From the NCBI GenBank assembly GCA_011033025.1, contig WFMF01000031.1, forward strand, positions 496,001 through 560,000: 64,000 nt of DNA, given 5' to 3'. Made by a program: the position numbers and the translations under genes. This document shows, one piece after another, positions 54,455 through 64,000 of this stretch. The number at the start of each line of letters is the position of its first letter. Positions within the stretch are counted from its first letter, which is position 1. The notes under the pieces are model-generated. The model was not told the DNA's origin. It searched no databases and saw nothing but the letters and a program-made list of their open reading frames with translations. This DNA is from Beroe forskalii. Taxonomy: Eukaryota > Ctenophora > Nuda > Beroida > Beroidae.

Positions 54455-56460
54455 AAATTGGATTTTTGAAAATGAGAATACTATTACTAGAAATAGAATT
54501 AAAATTAGAATAAGAGAACCCAGAATTAGAATAATTGAAATTTCAAATAGTTATCAAATACTGAATTGGCATTTTACGAATCAATACTGAATAATCCTTG
54601 ATTTCTATTTCGCCTCCCAGTCACAGTGCTTAAATTTTATCCGTCAAATCTTATCTTTTATTTTCCGACACGCCATCATCTTATTTCTGATACTACGTTT
54701 TAAAACTCCGGCATAAGATTCTGAAAGTACAAGTCGAATAATTTCAAATTACTGTACGGTTGGTTGCATTGAATGGTATTCAGTCATTTAGCTAACTGGA
54801 CTGTATCGAAGATTAAAATTGAATGACCCGAATACTGCCATTCAATGTAGCTTTGTACGTGGTTGTCAGTGGACATTGGCTAACATGAATTTAGGAGTCA
54901 GGAGATAAATTCAAAGAAATTTCGTATGAGTTCAAGGCGTTAGGCCAAAATTATATCCGAATTAGGCCAGATGACCTATACAAGTCATCTGGCCTAACTA
55001 GTTTAACTAACATGAACTCACAGAATTTTAATTTATCTCTCTTAAGATTTATTTGAAATAGAATCCTTGGCTTTATAGACTAGAGATTGCAGTTAAGCAG
55101 TAATGAACGTGGTACATCAGCAGTAAGCTACCCGAGAGATTTAGTTTTTCAAAAGCCTTGGCACAGCAGGTACGTTCAGGCATAAATGAAATATTCATTC
55201 GATTATCGCACCTATAGTTATAGAGTACCTTGCAGTATGATACTGATAGTCATCATGAAAATAAATCTAATAAATACCAGTATCTGAATCGAAACTGAAA
55301 ATCCATTCTACAAAATTTCGATCATGCCATTAAATAGCTAGAAATAATTTAATTGCATGAAATTAGTTTACTGTTAGTATTATATATGGCATCTCCTTGC
55401 GTACATTTAAAATTACAATGGCGTTTTGTGAAATATGAAACCGATCATTCGCAGAGGTGGCGACATCTCTAAAAATTAAAGAGTCAGTAGCATTAGCAAA
55501 TTCTAAATTTTCACCGTAGTGCCTCGACCTTTTGAGGTGGCATATGCTTATATTGCTGCTTAATTGCGGTACGTGATAACCAATGAATACATATTAATGA
55601 TATTGATAGCATAGGCATGCAGTACATAGAGAGCAATGACTTTTTAACAGAAAGGACATTGATCACGGTCACACACTACAAAAGTAGTACTGGCAAGCAA
55701 GGCGAAAATCCCAGATTACGCCACACCTCAAAGAGACCATGAGTCGAATAAAGAGAGTTGAATAATAAAAATATCAACAGAAATTTTAGCGTTCAAATTT
55801 TATCAATTTAAATTTTATTAAACAATGTCAAGAAACTGAAAATGGTTATTTATAATATTTTGATACTCAATCTAATGTCCCATAGAAACAATCATTCGAT
55901 AGGTTCCCGGACAGCATCGTGTTGCTCTCAATCTTATTATAGTCTCACGAACTGGCTAACAATACCTTCTAAATTATTTAGTAAAACTACAAATTCAATG
56001 GAAAACTTTACTACTTACAGACTTGCGATTGCTTGGAAATTTGCAAATAAAATTCCATCAAAAGCATTAACATGACACTTACAGCCAATACACGAATCTT
56101 TTAATTAGTTAAAGCAACATGGCTGGCAAACATATTCTTATTACACAGGTGTTGCGAGTTCGAGTAATGATAATCATTCTGAAATATCCGAGTCACACGG
56201 CGCCATGTGTTGTACGTACGTGGATTACTGTCAGAATAACATACGTACAAATGGTCGCCGCGAGAAAATTTCAATTGATTTCAGAACTCGCAACATCTAC
56301 GTTACTTTGTTATTGCTTGAAGTTGTGCAGTCTTCGCCACGCGGGCTTGAGAAGTAACTACAACGCCAGGCAAAACACAATTCCCAATTTCCTGAAACAG
56401 CGATGAAGCATTCCGATCTTTCAATGTCCTACGCATTGATAAACACTAAGTTGTTTTATA
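54455..56460. other. Spacer, nothing recognised apart from one hairpin
   Basis: At 54962-54997 TTAGGCCAGATGAC and GTCATCTGGCCTAA form a perfect 14-bp stem with an eight-base loop. Otherwise no gene, RNA or mobile element is supported. Confidence 0.45.
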
Positions 56461-56474
56461 AAACACATATATCA

Positions 56475-56975
56475 ATATAGACCCACACCAATCGGGTCCA
56501 TTTTGGGATAATTTCTAAAGTATCTACACGGTTTAGACCCACAGCCCGTAGGGTGAGCGTCTAACCCATACAAATGCAATATTACGTCGTCAGCCGAATG
56601 GGAAGGGGGTTTCCAAATGATGACAGTTGGGAGGGGAGAGGTATGGGCTTTGCTGCAAAAAATTCCAAATGTCCAATCTCAAAATTGTAATTTCATAGCT
56701 TTTTACATAATTTACGACATGAATGTGGTTACTTTTGAACAATAACTTCATGAAACTATCAAATCCATCATCCATGGTCCATGGGTGCTATGATGCTAAA
56801 GAAAAAAATTTAAACCGAAAATGTGGCTCACCATTCACTAAATATTGGTTGATGTTAATGCTGACGTCAGCATTGTGAGTGACGATTTGTCGAAAACTGA
56901 TGACGTAATACGTGAAGGCTCCCACATGGACCCGGTCAGGCATGTGTTTATAGACACCGACGAAAAATCAGTGGG
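56475..56975. mobile_element. Possible degraded TIR element
   Basis: ATAGACCCACACCAATCGGG and TCCAT near the left resemble the complement of ATGGACCCGGTCAGGCATGT and TTATAG near the right. GACGTAATACGTGAAGGCTC near the right end is a word common at MITE termini. The match is imperfect and no target duplication is clear. Confidence 0.35.
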
Positions 56976-56979
56976 TTCT

Positions 56980-57430
56980 ATATTATAATACTTAGTTCAA
57001 TAACATTTTTGTGTTTAAATAGCTATAGCTTGCTCATACCTCTTGCCTGAAGAATACCGAATCGGCAGAATGAATAATTGCACTTTCCAATTTTGGTCAA
57101 ATAAAAAATTTCATCATACCGTAATTCTGGTGAAAAGTTTTGTTTTCAAGCCGGACTGACCATAAGTGGTTCAAAATATTGCAGTTTTACCTTGGAACCA
57201 ATTTAAAAAGGGGAAGTCAATAAACAAAGGACCAGATACTAAAAAGGGCCGGTTGAAAAGGCCGGTTATTAAACTTTAAAGGGCCGATAAGGTACAGGCA
57301 TAATCAACATTGACTATAATTATCTATGCTCAGAAATATTATAATACAATAATACAATATACATGTAAATGTCTGTTTGAAGTGAAATCAGCTACCATGT
57401 TCTGAGAATGGAGTCTGCGCAGTCGTGCAA
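56980..57430. other. Spacer, nothing recognised
   Basis: AT-rich; AAAGGGCCGGTTGAAAAGGCCGG repetition near 57244-57265. Confidence 0.4.
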
Positions 57431-57435
57431 ACATT

Positions 57436-57895
57436 CTAACTTCTAAGATAAAACTGTAGCTGTCTGTTACCTAAGGTCGGGCAGAGTTCGACTTCATGTG
57501 AAGGTACTTCCTCTGCACGTGGCATTTGTCGGCAGGAGGCAGCTGAGCACCGAACTCCTGATCTCGGTCCTTCTTGCCTTCTCCTCATATCCACTTTTGA
57601 CGGTGCCGCTCCTGTTCTACTTCCTGCTGTAGGGCGACTGAGTGCTCCTGTGCCGTGACCGGGAGCTGTAGGGCGAGCTCCTGTTTCGAGACCTCGTGCT
57701 GCTCGGCGAGTGGGTGCTGCGGTTCCTGGACACAACTTGGCGCTCAGGTGGGCGACTTGGTGCTGGGCTGCCGGGAGTTGGGCGAGTAGGAGCTAGGACA
57801 TCACCCACTCCACTTAGTCTCCATGCAGATCAGATTACACATGACTCCACATCACTGAGGACGCTGGCTCGGGTGAATTCCAATAGAGGCCCCGC
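57436..57895 (-). other. GC-rich segment downstream of the ANKIB1 stop, possible 3' UTR or alternative exon
   Basis: It is open for a long way in more than one minus-strand frame because of degenerate short repeats. One frame gives RS-rich protein (SRNRSTHSPSSTRSRNRSSP); another gives QELALQLPVTAQEHSVALQQ. I cannot tell whether any is translated. The simplest reading is 3' UTR of the ANKIB1 gene. Confidence 0.3.
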
Positions 57896-58320
57896 TCACA
57901 CGCTATAGGAGAGGTTGAGATGTTGTCTGCTTTGAGGAGGCGGAGTCTTCTTGTGGGCACCCGGCTGTGGACCACGCCCATGGACTATCCCGCCCCCACC
58001 TGGGGCTGCACTGGGCACCGTGCCCCCCCACCGCCCCAGTGGGAGGTGCAGGGGGAGCCCCCAGTGCTGGGCAGGGGAGTCCCGCCCGCCTCTAAATGGA
58101 ACCGGGGACTCCCCCAGGAAGAGGTTACACTTGGAGGTCTTGTCAGAGATCAGGGACTGCTTGCCCGTGCTGATGGTATCGAATATCTGACTGTCTGTAA
58201 GCGAGTGAGTGGTTTGCGAGTCCAGGGACTTGGAGTCAGGTTTGCTGCTCTGTTGCTGCAAGTTCTCCTCGTGATTCAGCTGGAGAGCTAGAGCCAGATT
58301 ACTTGTCACAGCAGATTGTC
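57896..58320 (-). CDS. ANKIB1: ANKIB1 last coding exon: UIM-like motif and variable tail
   Basis: The acceptor is CATTTCCAG. It opens with GQSAVTSNLALALQLNHEE, a ubiquitin-interacting-motif pattern, then a Ser/Thr-rich stretch (DSKSLDSQTTHSLTDSQIF) and a Gly/Pro-rich end that stops after SYSV. The second half is GC-rich and low in complexity and may be translated differently in some transcripts. Confidence 0.8.
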
Positions 58321-61290
58321 CTGGAAATGGACGAGGTGAAAGGTTCGCAAGAACGGATTCGATAAGTCGATATATCCAAGAACAGCAAAAAATGAATACA
58401 AAAAACAAAAAGTTAAAACTGAGCTTCAAGTAAACCAGAATAAAAAGTAAACTTTTTATTCTGGTAAATAATATACATACGGGGTTCGTGTTTACCTGCC
58501 ACATTTTCCTTGGCATTGCTGTCCATCTGCATGCAGTACTCTGAGCAGTAGAGTCCCTTGGTAGCCTCTATGTCTTTAGAGCGAGGGAGAGGGCACCCGT
58601 ACCTCACACACCTCGCATAGGGCGAGAATGCCACCGCTGAAATAGGCAGGGTTATGATAATTATGTTAATAAATAGTTCCACTCTTGCCTCCCGCTTTTA
58701 AATCGCTCCCACAAGGAAAATCATTTAAATCATCAAGACCCCACCGATTTCTTCCAAGAATCGGATAATCCATCAAGTGATACTATCCAAGGTTATTCAT
58801 AGCAATTTCATATCCGTTGACTTACCAGCTTCTTGATCAGTGATCTTGTTGGCGTTTTCAAGGAGCGACTCAGCGATAGCCAGTCTGATGAGGGCATCTT
58901 CCGTGTCTTGCTGTCAATTAGCTTTAGGTTAGGACGATAAAAAGTAACGAATAAATGAAGTCTCAAAATCCAAGGAGCTGTGTTTTGATATGAAATTCGG
59001 GTTCTTATTGAATGGAAGGAAACTGATATTACTAACGTCTGAATCGTCATCAAAGAAGGGGTCTCGTGGCTTCTTGCGGGCAGGGGGTCTGAAATAACAG
59101 AAAATAAATCATGAGGAAAGTCACATTTCATGAATTCATTCATAATAATCAGGACTTTTTCCGGAGATTTCCGGACTAGAACAAAGTAACAGGAGCTATC
59201 ATGATTTAAAAACTAGGCAGTAGACTAACTTCTTGGTCTTCATCTTGTCTCGGATAGAAGGGGAAGAAGGAATGAGTCCGTTAGCGACAGCATCCACGAA
59301 CTTGAGTCTGGCTTGCTGGAGGAGTTGAGCAGTTTCCACTATCTTTGCTTTGGGTGTTCTGAGGTAAACCCGGGCCACCATCTGACTCAACATCTCAGTA
59401 ACTTCCTCCAGTTGGTTCTGCATGGTTTCAAACAGCATTTTCCTGTGCATACCATCCTGAAGGGGGGATGGATTAAGAGGAAATAATGCAGAGTCTTTCG
59501 ACAATTCCTTTTGTTAGTTAAAGGGTTGTTAGGGTTATCTATAACTCATAACCTTATCGCGCAGCAGTACCTGTAAATAATAGCCGTAAGGATAGCTGGC
59601 TCTGAGAACTCTCCTAGCTTTGAGGAGCTCCTTGATGCTATCCTCAATGAAGCTGGTGTCGCCCGGGTCTCCTTCAGTCACGGAGGCTATTGCCAGCATC
59701 TTCATTTTAGCCGTTCCCAGCAGTGGTTCCTCCAGCTGCAATGATATGTAGACTTTTTAAGTGTTTTGTAGTGTTTAATTCAATAGCCAGATATACCTCC
59801 GTGGGTGGGGTTTGGGAGCTATTTTAAGCATAATTAATACGTGTCCACTATGATCAATCCGGTAATAGTTACTAAGTTACACTGCCATTAATCCTTTGAT
59901 ATGCTGTTTAAGTGGCTGCATGCTATGTTCTAAAGATAACCCTGCCATCCAAGTCACACGGTGTGTTTCTGAGACTCTGTATCATGTTGGAAGTTGGAGC
60001 AAACCGGATAACCGTCTCAACACAGGAGACGCGACATCGAGATATGAGGATCTCTGAAATCCCCAGTGTTTGTACAGTTAAATCAGTGTCATATGCAAGT
60101 ACAGATTGAGAAATTGAGTACAGCACACTTGTCTAAAGCACAGTTGACTAGATATTATCACAGTTGACTTAATCGCAGTTGACTGGATCACAGTTGACTA
60201 GATTACAGTTGACTGGAGCACAGTTGACTGGAGCACATTTGACTGGAACACAGTTGACTACCTTACGAGACATATTTAAAAGGTTCGAAATTTGGGGATT
60301 TTTCGAAAAATCCCCATATTTTCGTTCCCCCAAAATTTCGATCCCCAAAATTATTCCCCCAAATTAGTTACTTGCGGGTTTGTGATTTGACTAACAGTGC
60401 ATAAAATATGGAATTTTCAGACAAATTTCAATAAGGATATCAGTGCAGAAGAGTTCAAAATATCTAAAATGCAGTTATTCCAAATAAAACCTTCTACACT
60501 CGACTCGATAAAAGGGATCATGTACTGGAAACTCTACTACATCGATCACCTCAGTGATATTGGCCTTTCTGAAGTTCGGATTGACTCTCAAAAGTTACCC
60601 TATTTTTTCGAATTTGAAAAAAGGCGAAAATTCCCTAATTTAATTTGGGGTACGAAATTTGGGGATTTTTGAAAAAAATCCCCATATTTTATTATTTTCG
60701 AACCCCCAAAATTTCGATCCCCGGAATTATTGTCCCATGTTATTTTATCTTGTAAGGAAGATCACAGTTGACTAGATCACAGTTGACTAGATCACAGTTG
60801 ACTAGATCACAGTTGACTAGATCACAGTTGACTAGATCACAGTTGACTAGAACACAGTTGACTAGAACACAGTTAACTAGAACACAGTTGACTAGATCAC
60901 AGTTGACTAGATCACAGTTGACTAGAACACAGTTGACTAGAACACAGTTTACTAGAACACAGTTGACTAGATCACAGTAGACTAGATGACAATTGACTAA
61001 AGCACAGTTGACTATATCACAGTTTAGGTCACAGTTGAAGTTGACTAGATCACAGTTGACGAGCTCACAGTTGACTTAATCACAGTTGACTAGATCACAG
61101 TTGACTAGATTCCAAGTGGACTATAGATTACAAGTAATTCACCTTGTGGCTCATCTCGTGGTTGTGATAGCGAGTGTAGTAGTGTATGAATCGCTGGAAC
61201 TTGTTCGCTTTCCGGTGCTCCTCCAGAATACCTCGCTTTACTTCAGCTATACCAGTGTTGAACTTGTCAACAGCCTGGTATCGGTTGCAC
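57896..61290 (-). CDS. ANKIB1: ANKIB1 (ankyrin repeat and IBR domain E3 ubiquitin ligase), C-terminal seven exons
   Basis: Exons in transcription order are 61290-61143, 59735-59571, 59456-59230, 59088-59037, 58910-58826, 58636-58496 and 58320-57896, all with GT-AG borders and matching phases. The start of the first visible exon continues from upstream exons beyond the right edge, which should carry the ankyrin repeats and RING1-IBR-RING2. The visible protein begins with the Ariadne-type helical domain (RFIHYYTRYHNHEMSHK, LEEPLLGTAKMKMLAI, DTSFIEDSIKELLKARRVLR, ASYPYGYYLQ, ARVYLRTPKAKIVETAQLL), matching ANKIB1 rather than ARIH1. This domain autoinhibits RBR ligases. A Cys-rich exon and two UIM-like motifs (EDALIRLAIAESL, NLALALQLNHEE) follow. 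It acts in the cytosol, passing ubiquitin from an E2 to substrates through a RING2 cysteine. Confidence 0.93.
58496..58636 (-). CDS. ANKIB1: ANKIB1 Cys-rich exon
   Basis: It encodes YARCVRYGCPLPRSKDIEAT followed by KGLYCSEYCMQMD. The paired C-x4-C and C-x3-C suggest a small zinc-binding module between the UIM-like motifs. I do not recall it from vertebrate ANKIB1, so it could be lineage-specific. The donor is GTGGCAG|GTAAAC. Confidence 0.8.
58826..58910 (-). CDS. ANKIB1: ANKIB1 exon with first UIM-like motif
   Basis: It encodes QDTEDALIRLAIAESLLENA then NKITDQEA. EDALIRLAIAESL has the acidic start, Ala and Ser of ubiquitin-interacting motifs. The donor is GAAGCTG|GTAAGT. Confidence 0.85.
59037..59088 (-). 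CDS. ANKIB1: ANKIB1 short exon
   Basis: A 52-base exon encoding PPARKKPRDPFFDDDSD, a basic patch followed by an acidic patch. Flanked by TTATTTCAG and GTTAGT and in phase with both neighbours. Confidence 0.8.
59230..59456 (-). CDS. ANKIB1: ANKIB1 Ariadne-domain exon
   Basis: It encodes DGMHRKMLFETMQNQLEEVT, SQMVARVYLRTPKAKIVETA and QLLQQARLKFVDAVANGLIP. This matches the second helical half of the ANKIB1 Ariadne domain, with YLRTP strictly as in the vertebrate protein. Confidence 0.92.
59571..59735 (-). CDS. ANKIB1: ANKIB1 Ariadne-domain exon
   Basis: It encodes LEEPLLGTAKMKMLAIASVT, GDTSFIEDSIKELLKARRVL and RASYPYGYYLQ: 55 codons, phase 0 at both ends. The acceptor is TATCATTGCAG and the donor TTACAG|GTACTG. 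Confidence 0.93.
60127..60262 (+). repeat. CACAGTTGACTAGAT minisatellite, left block
   Basis: About nine imperfect 15-bp units with CTGGA(T/G) variants. It is separated from the right block by unrelated repeat Y sequence. Confidence 0.88.
60270..60745. repeat. Repeat Y pair inserted in the minisatellite
   Basis: Two blocks, GTTCGAAATTTGGGGATTTT with AAAATCCCCATATTTTCG (60275-60365) and TACGAAATTTGGGGATTTTT with its CCCCATATTTT partner (60650-60740), are local palindromes in the same order. Between them lies AT-rich sequence. They are related to 31575-31745. Confidence 0.7.
60759..61110 (+). repeat. CACAGTTGACTAGAT minisatellite, right block
   Basis: More than twenty 15-bp units, alternating GATCACAGTTGACTA and GAACACAGTTGACTA, ending about 30 bases from the ANKIB1 splice donor on the opposite strand. 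Confidence 0.93.
61143..61290 (-). CDS. ANKIB1: ANKIB1 first visible exon: end of RING2/start of Ariadne domain
   Basis: It encodes CNRYQAVDKFNTGIAEVKRG, ILEEHRKANKFQRFIHYYTR and YHNHEMSHK. CNRY is the conserved end of the RBR catalytic module. The acceptor is TCCGTTTCAG and the donor CACAAG|GTGAAT. Confidence 0.93.
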
Positions 61291-61640
61291 CTGAAACGGA
61301 TACAGATTATGGGTCTGGCGGATCATTGCACCGTTTAGTGACATCTTTTATTGATTTCATTTAAAATTTTGATATGTGAGCGCATTTACCTGCGTCGAGG
61401 TACTTTTTTGACAGATTTAAGTTTAAACAAGTCTTCAATACCTGTACACACAGGCTTGCTTAGATTATGTTCAATTGATGTACCAATGCCAAGATGGTGG
61501 CATTAAAATGGGCGTTCCCGTCAAATTAATCTATTGGATAATGAAAAGCCGCGCATGCGCGCGTTCCCAGATTTCTTGCTGACTGTTCCTGGCTACACAG
61601 TCACCAAGGCTAATTTCACATCGCGCCAGTTTCAACAGTA
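61291..61640. other. ANKIB1 intron sequence
   Basis: No coding exon or repeat recognised before the satellite begins. Confidence 0.5.
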
Positions 61641-64000
61641 GATGAATCCCCCGAATTACCGGCACTTGTGACAAAATAGAAAGTTGTGTTTTTGGGTCAT
61701 TTAACCTGTTTTGTTGGTTCCAAACAACCAGATTAGATAGTAGGATTTCATTTAACACTGTCTGAATCATTTTAGAACCGGTGATGACACAGTGATGACA
61801 TAATGACATCATGATGACTCAAAAAAATAAATTTTCAAAAAGTTCCAAATTTGTTCGAAATGACTTGAAAACCGTTTAGTTGGTCACAAAAAGTCATAAA
61901 AACATGATTTTGTCTCATAATTTTCGATTTTGTCAGGTAATATTGCGATATTGACATAGCCTGAAAATACAGTAAAAAACGAAAAATCGGTCATCACGGA
62001 CGAAAAATCGACTATTTTTTAAAGGTGGCGATTTATATCTTCTAGTTACTATGCAACTGACGTGCCTGCAAAATTTGGTGTGGCTATCTATTGCAGAAGT
62101 CGAGATATGGCACTTGTCACCATTTTCATGACCTGAGAGTATCCCTCAAATTACCGGCACTTGTAACAAAATGTGACAAAATTGAAATGCGTGTTTCTGG
62201 GTGTTTCAACATGTTCTGGTGATTTATTATGATCAAATATGATTGCTGATGGCCATTAGATACTGCTCCAACCATCTTGAGGCCTCTATTCCTGAAAACG
62301 GTGACGCGGTGACACCAAAATGACACCCTGACACCCATTTCAAAAATTCTCCAAATTTGTTCGGAATCACTTTTAAACCGTTCAGAAAGTCAAAGTAAGT
62401 CACAAAAACATGATTTTGAATCAAAATAATCGGTTCTATTTACCAAATTTTCGATCTTGACTTAGCCTGAAAATACAGTGTCACATCAGCTGAAAATCAA
62501 AAAAGGGCCATAAAAGACTTGAAAATGTAATTTTTGAATGGCTGCTGATTTATATCTTTTAGTTACCACGAAATTGACATGCCTGCAAAATTTGGTGTGG
62601 TTATCTATTGCAGAAGTCGAGATATGGCACATGTCACCATTTTCATGACCTGAGAGTATCCGCGCCAAATTACCGGCACTTGTAACAAAATGTGACAAAA
62701 TTGAAATGCGTGTTTCTGGGTGTTTCAAAATGTTCTGGTGATTTTATGTGATCAAATATGATTGCTGATGAAATAAATCGACATCTTAACAAAAAAGTCG
62801 ATTTTTCGTCCGTGATGACCGATTTGTCGTTTTTTTACTGTATTTTCAGGCTATGTCAATATCGCAATATTACCTGACAAAATCGAAAATTTTGGATCAG
62901 AATCATGTTTTTATGACTTACTTTGACATTCTGAACGGTTTAAAAAGTGATTCCGAACAAATTTGGAGAATTTTGAAATGGGTGTCATGGTGTCATTTAG
63001 GTGTCACCGCGTCACCATTTTCAGGAATAGAGGCCTCAAGATGGTTCAAACAGTATCTTATGACCATCAGCAATCATATCTGATCATATAAAATCATCAG
63101 GCATATTAGAACACCCAGAAACACGCATTTCAATTTTGTCACATTTTGTTACAAGTGCCGGTAATTTGAGGATACTCTCAGGTCATGAAAATGGTGACAA
63201 GTGTCATATCTCGAGTTCTGGAATAGATAGCCACACCAAATTTTGCAGGCACGTCAGTTGAATGTTTACTAGAAGAAATAAATCGACATCTTAACAAAAG
63301 TCGATTTTTTCGTCCGTGATGACCGATTTTTCGTTTTTTTACTGTATTTTCAGGCTATGTCAATATCACAATATGACCTGACAAAATCGAAAATTTTGGA
63401 TCAGAATCATGTTTTTATGACTTACTTTGACATTCTGAACGGTTTAAAAGTGATTCCGAACAAATTTGGAAAATTTTTGAAATGGGTGTCATGGTGTCAC
63501 TAAGGTGTCACCGCGTCACCGTTTTCAGGAATAGAGGCCTCAAGATGGTTCAAACAGTATCTTATGACCATCAGCAATCATATCTGATCATATAAAATCA
63601 TCAGAGCATATTAGAACACCCAGAAACACGCATTTCAATTTTGTCACATTTTGTTACAAGTGCCGGTAATTTGAGGGATACTCTCAGGTCATGAAAATGG
63701 TGACAAGTGTCATATCTCGAGTTCTGGAATAGATAGCCACACCAAATTTTGCAGGCACGTCAGTTGAATGTTTACTAGAAGAAATAAATCGACATCTTAA
63801 CAAAAAAGTCGATTTTTCGTCCGTGATGACCGATTTTTCGTTTTTTTACTGTATTTTCAGGCTATGTCAATATCGCAATATAACCTGACAAAATCGAAAA
63901 TTTTGAATCAAAATCATGTTTTTATGACTTACTTTGACATTCTGAACGGTTTAAAAGTGATTCTGAACAAATTTGGAAAATTTTTGAAAATTTATTTTTG
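61640..64000. repeat. About 500-bp satellite with head-to-head inversion
   Basis: Unit anchors AATTACCGGCACTTGT fall near 61650, 62150 and 62675, then the reverse complement near 63150 and 63658. Each unit also carries TTTTTTACTGTATTTTCAGG, AAAATTTGGTGTGGCTATCT and GTCACCGCGTCACC words. Orientation flips near 62770, after GATTGCTGATG. The array runs off the right edge and lies within the ANKIB1 gene body, if the N-terminal exons are beyond. Confidence 0.92.

Larger units (their letters stand above)
59750..61142 (-). other. ANKIB1 intron carrying a CACAGTTGACTAGAT array
   Basis: This 1.4-kb intron contains the minisatellite arrays and repeat Y blocks listed separately. No further coding exon is apparent. 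Confidence 0.7.

Noticed and set aside
57436-57808. SR-type protein gene from the RS-rich frame
   Set aside because: Several minus-strand frames are open because of short GC-rich repeats, and there is no start or splice support.
1-64000. LTR retrotransposon, retrovirus-like or Polinton-like element
   Set aside because: No long terminal repeats in direct orientation, protease, integrase or capsid pattern were seen; all RT matter here is of the non-LTR type.

Overview
This is eukaryotic, almost certainly invertebrate metazoan DNA. The evidence is GT-AG introns, three animal-type host genes, animal LINE families (CR1-like with an esterase ORF1, and an RNase H-bearing I-like LINE), hAT-type and TA-flanked MITEs, a tRNA-Arg-derived SINE, and very repeat-rich AT-rich spacer. 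Nothing in the window fixes the phylum.

Layout. 1-5684 is a CR1-like LINE cut by the left edge. Its visible ORF1 reads as an AlkB-like 2OG-Fe(II) oxygenase fused to an SGNH esterase, and its ORF2 (PHD-like finger, endonuclease, RT) is uninterrupted. It abuts a decayed I-like LINE (5685-10743), which is split by a non-autonomous hAT element with a clean 8-bp target duplication. 10.7-20 kb is gene-free: G-run/GTTTGCC array, a 1.9-kb GCCTCCACT minisatellite, GC-rich foldbacks and a 1-kb (ACAAT)n array. 20-22 kb holds CpG-rich palindromes, a TA-flanked MITE and foldbacks. 22.1-27 kb holds a CR1-type LINE fragment and a 5'-truncated, near-identical, opposite-strand copy of the first LINE. 27.6-28.6 kb is an intact single-exon SLC35A-type nucleotide-sugar transporter. 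32.3-39.3 kb is a split LicD/FKRP-like phosphotransferase gene whose second intron (5.6 kb) carries two repeat units, a 3.7-kb Foldback-like element and a tRNA-derived SINE. 39.3-57 kb is mobile and repeat DNA: a word-repeat TIR element, a 2.1-kb element with about 575-bp terminal inverted repeats, a second inverted copy of the Foldback-like element, and local repeats. 57.9-61.3 kb (minus strand) carries the last seven coding exons of ANKIB1, an RBR ubiquitin ligase whose N-terminal part lies beyond the right edge. 61.6-64 kb is a roughly 500-bp satellite with a head-to-head inversion.

The three host genes are independent. SLC35A and LicD/FKRP-like are neighbours on the same strand and both belong to secretory-pathway glycosylation. 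ANKIB1 is a ubiquitin ligase. The most unusual content is the AlkB-SGNH ORF1 and a recurring architecture in which TIR elements have interiors made of short degenerate words copied from their own subterminal sequence.
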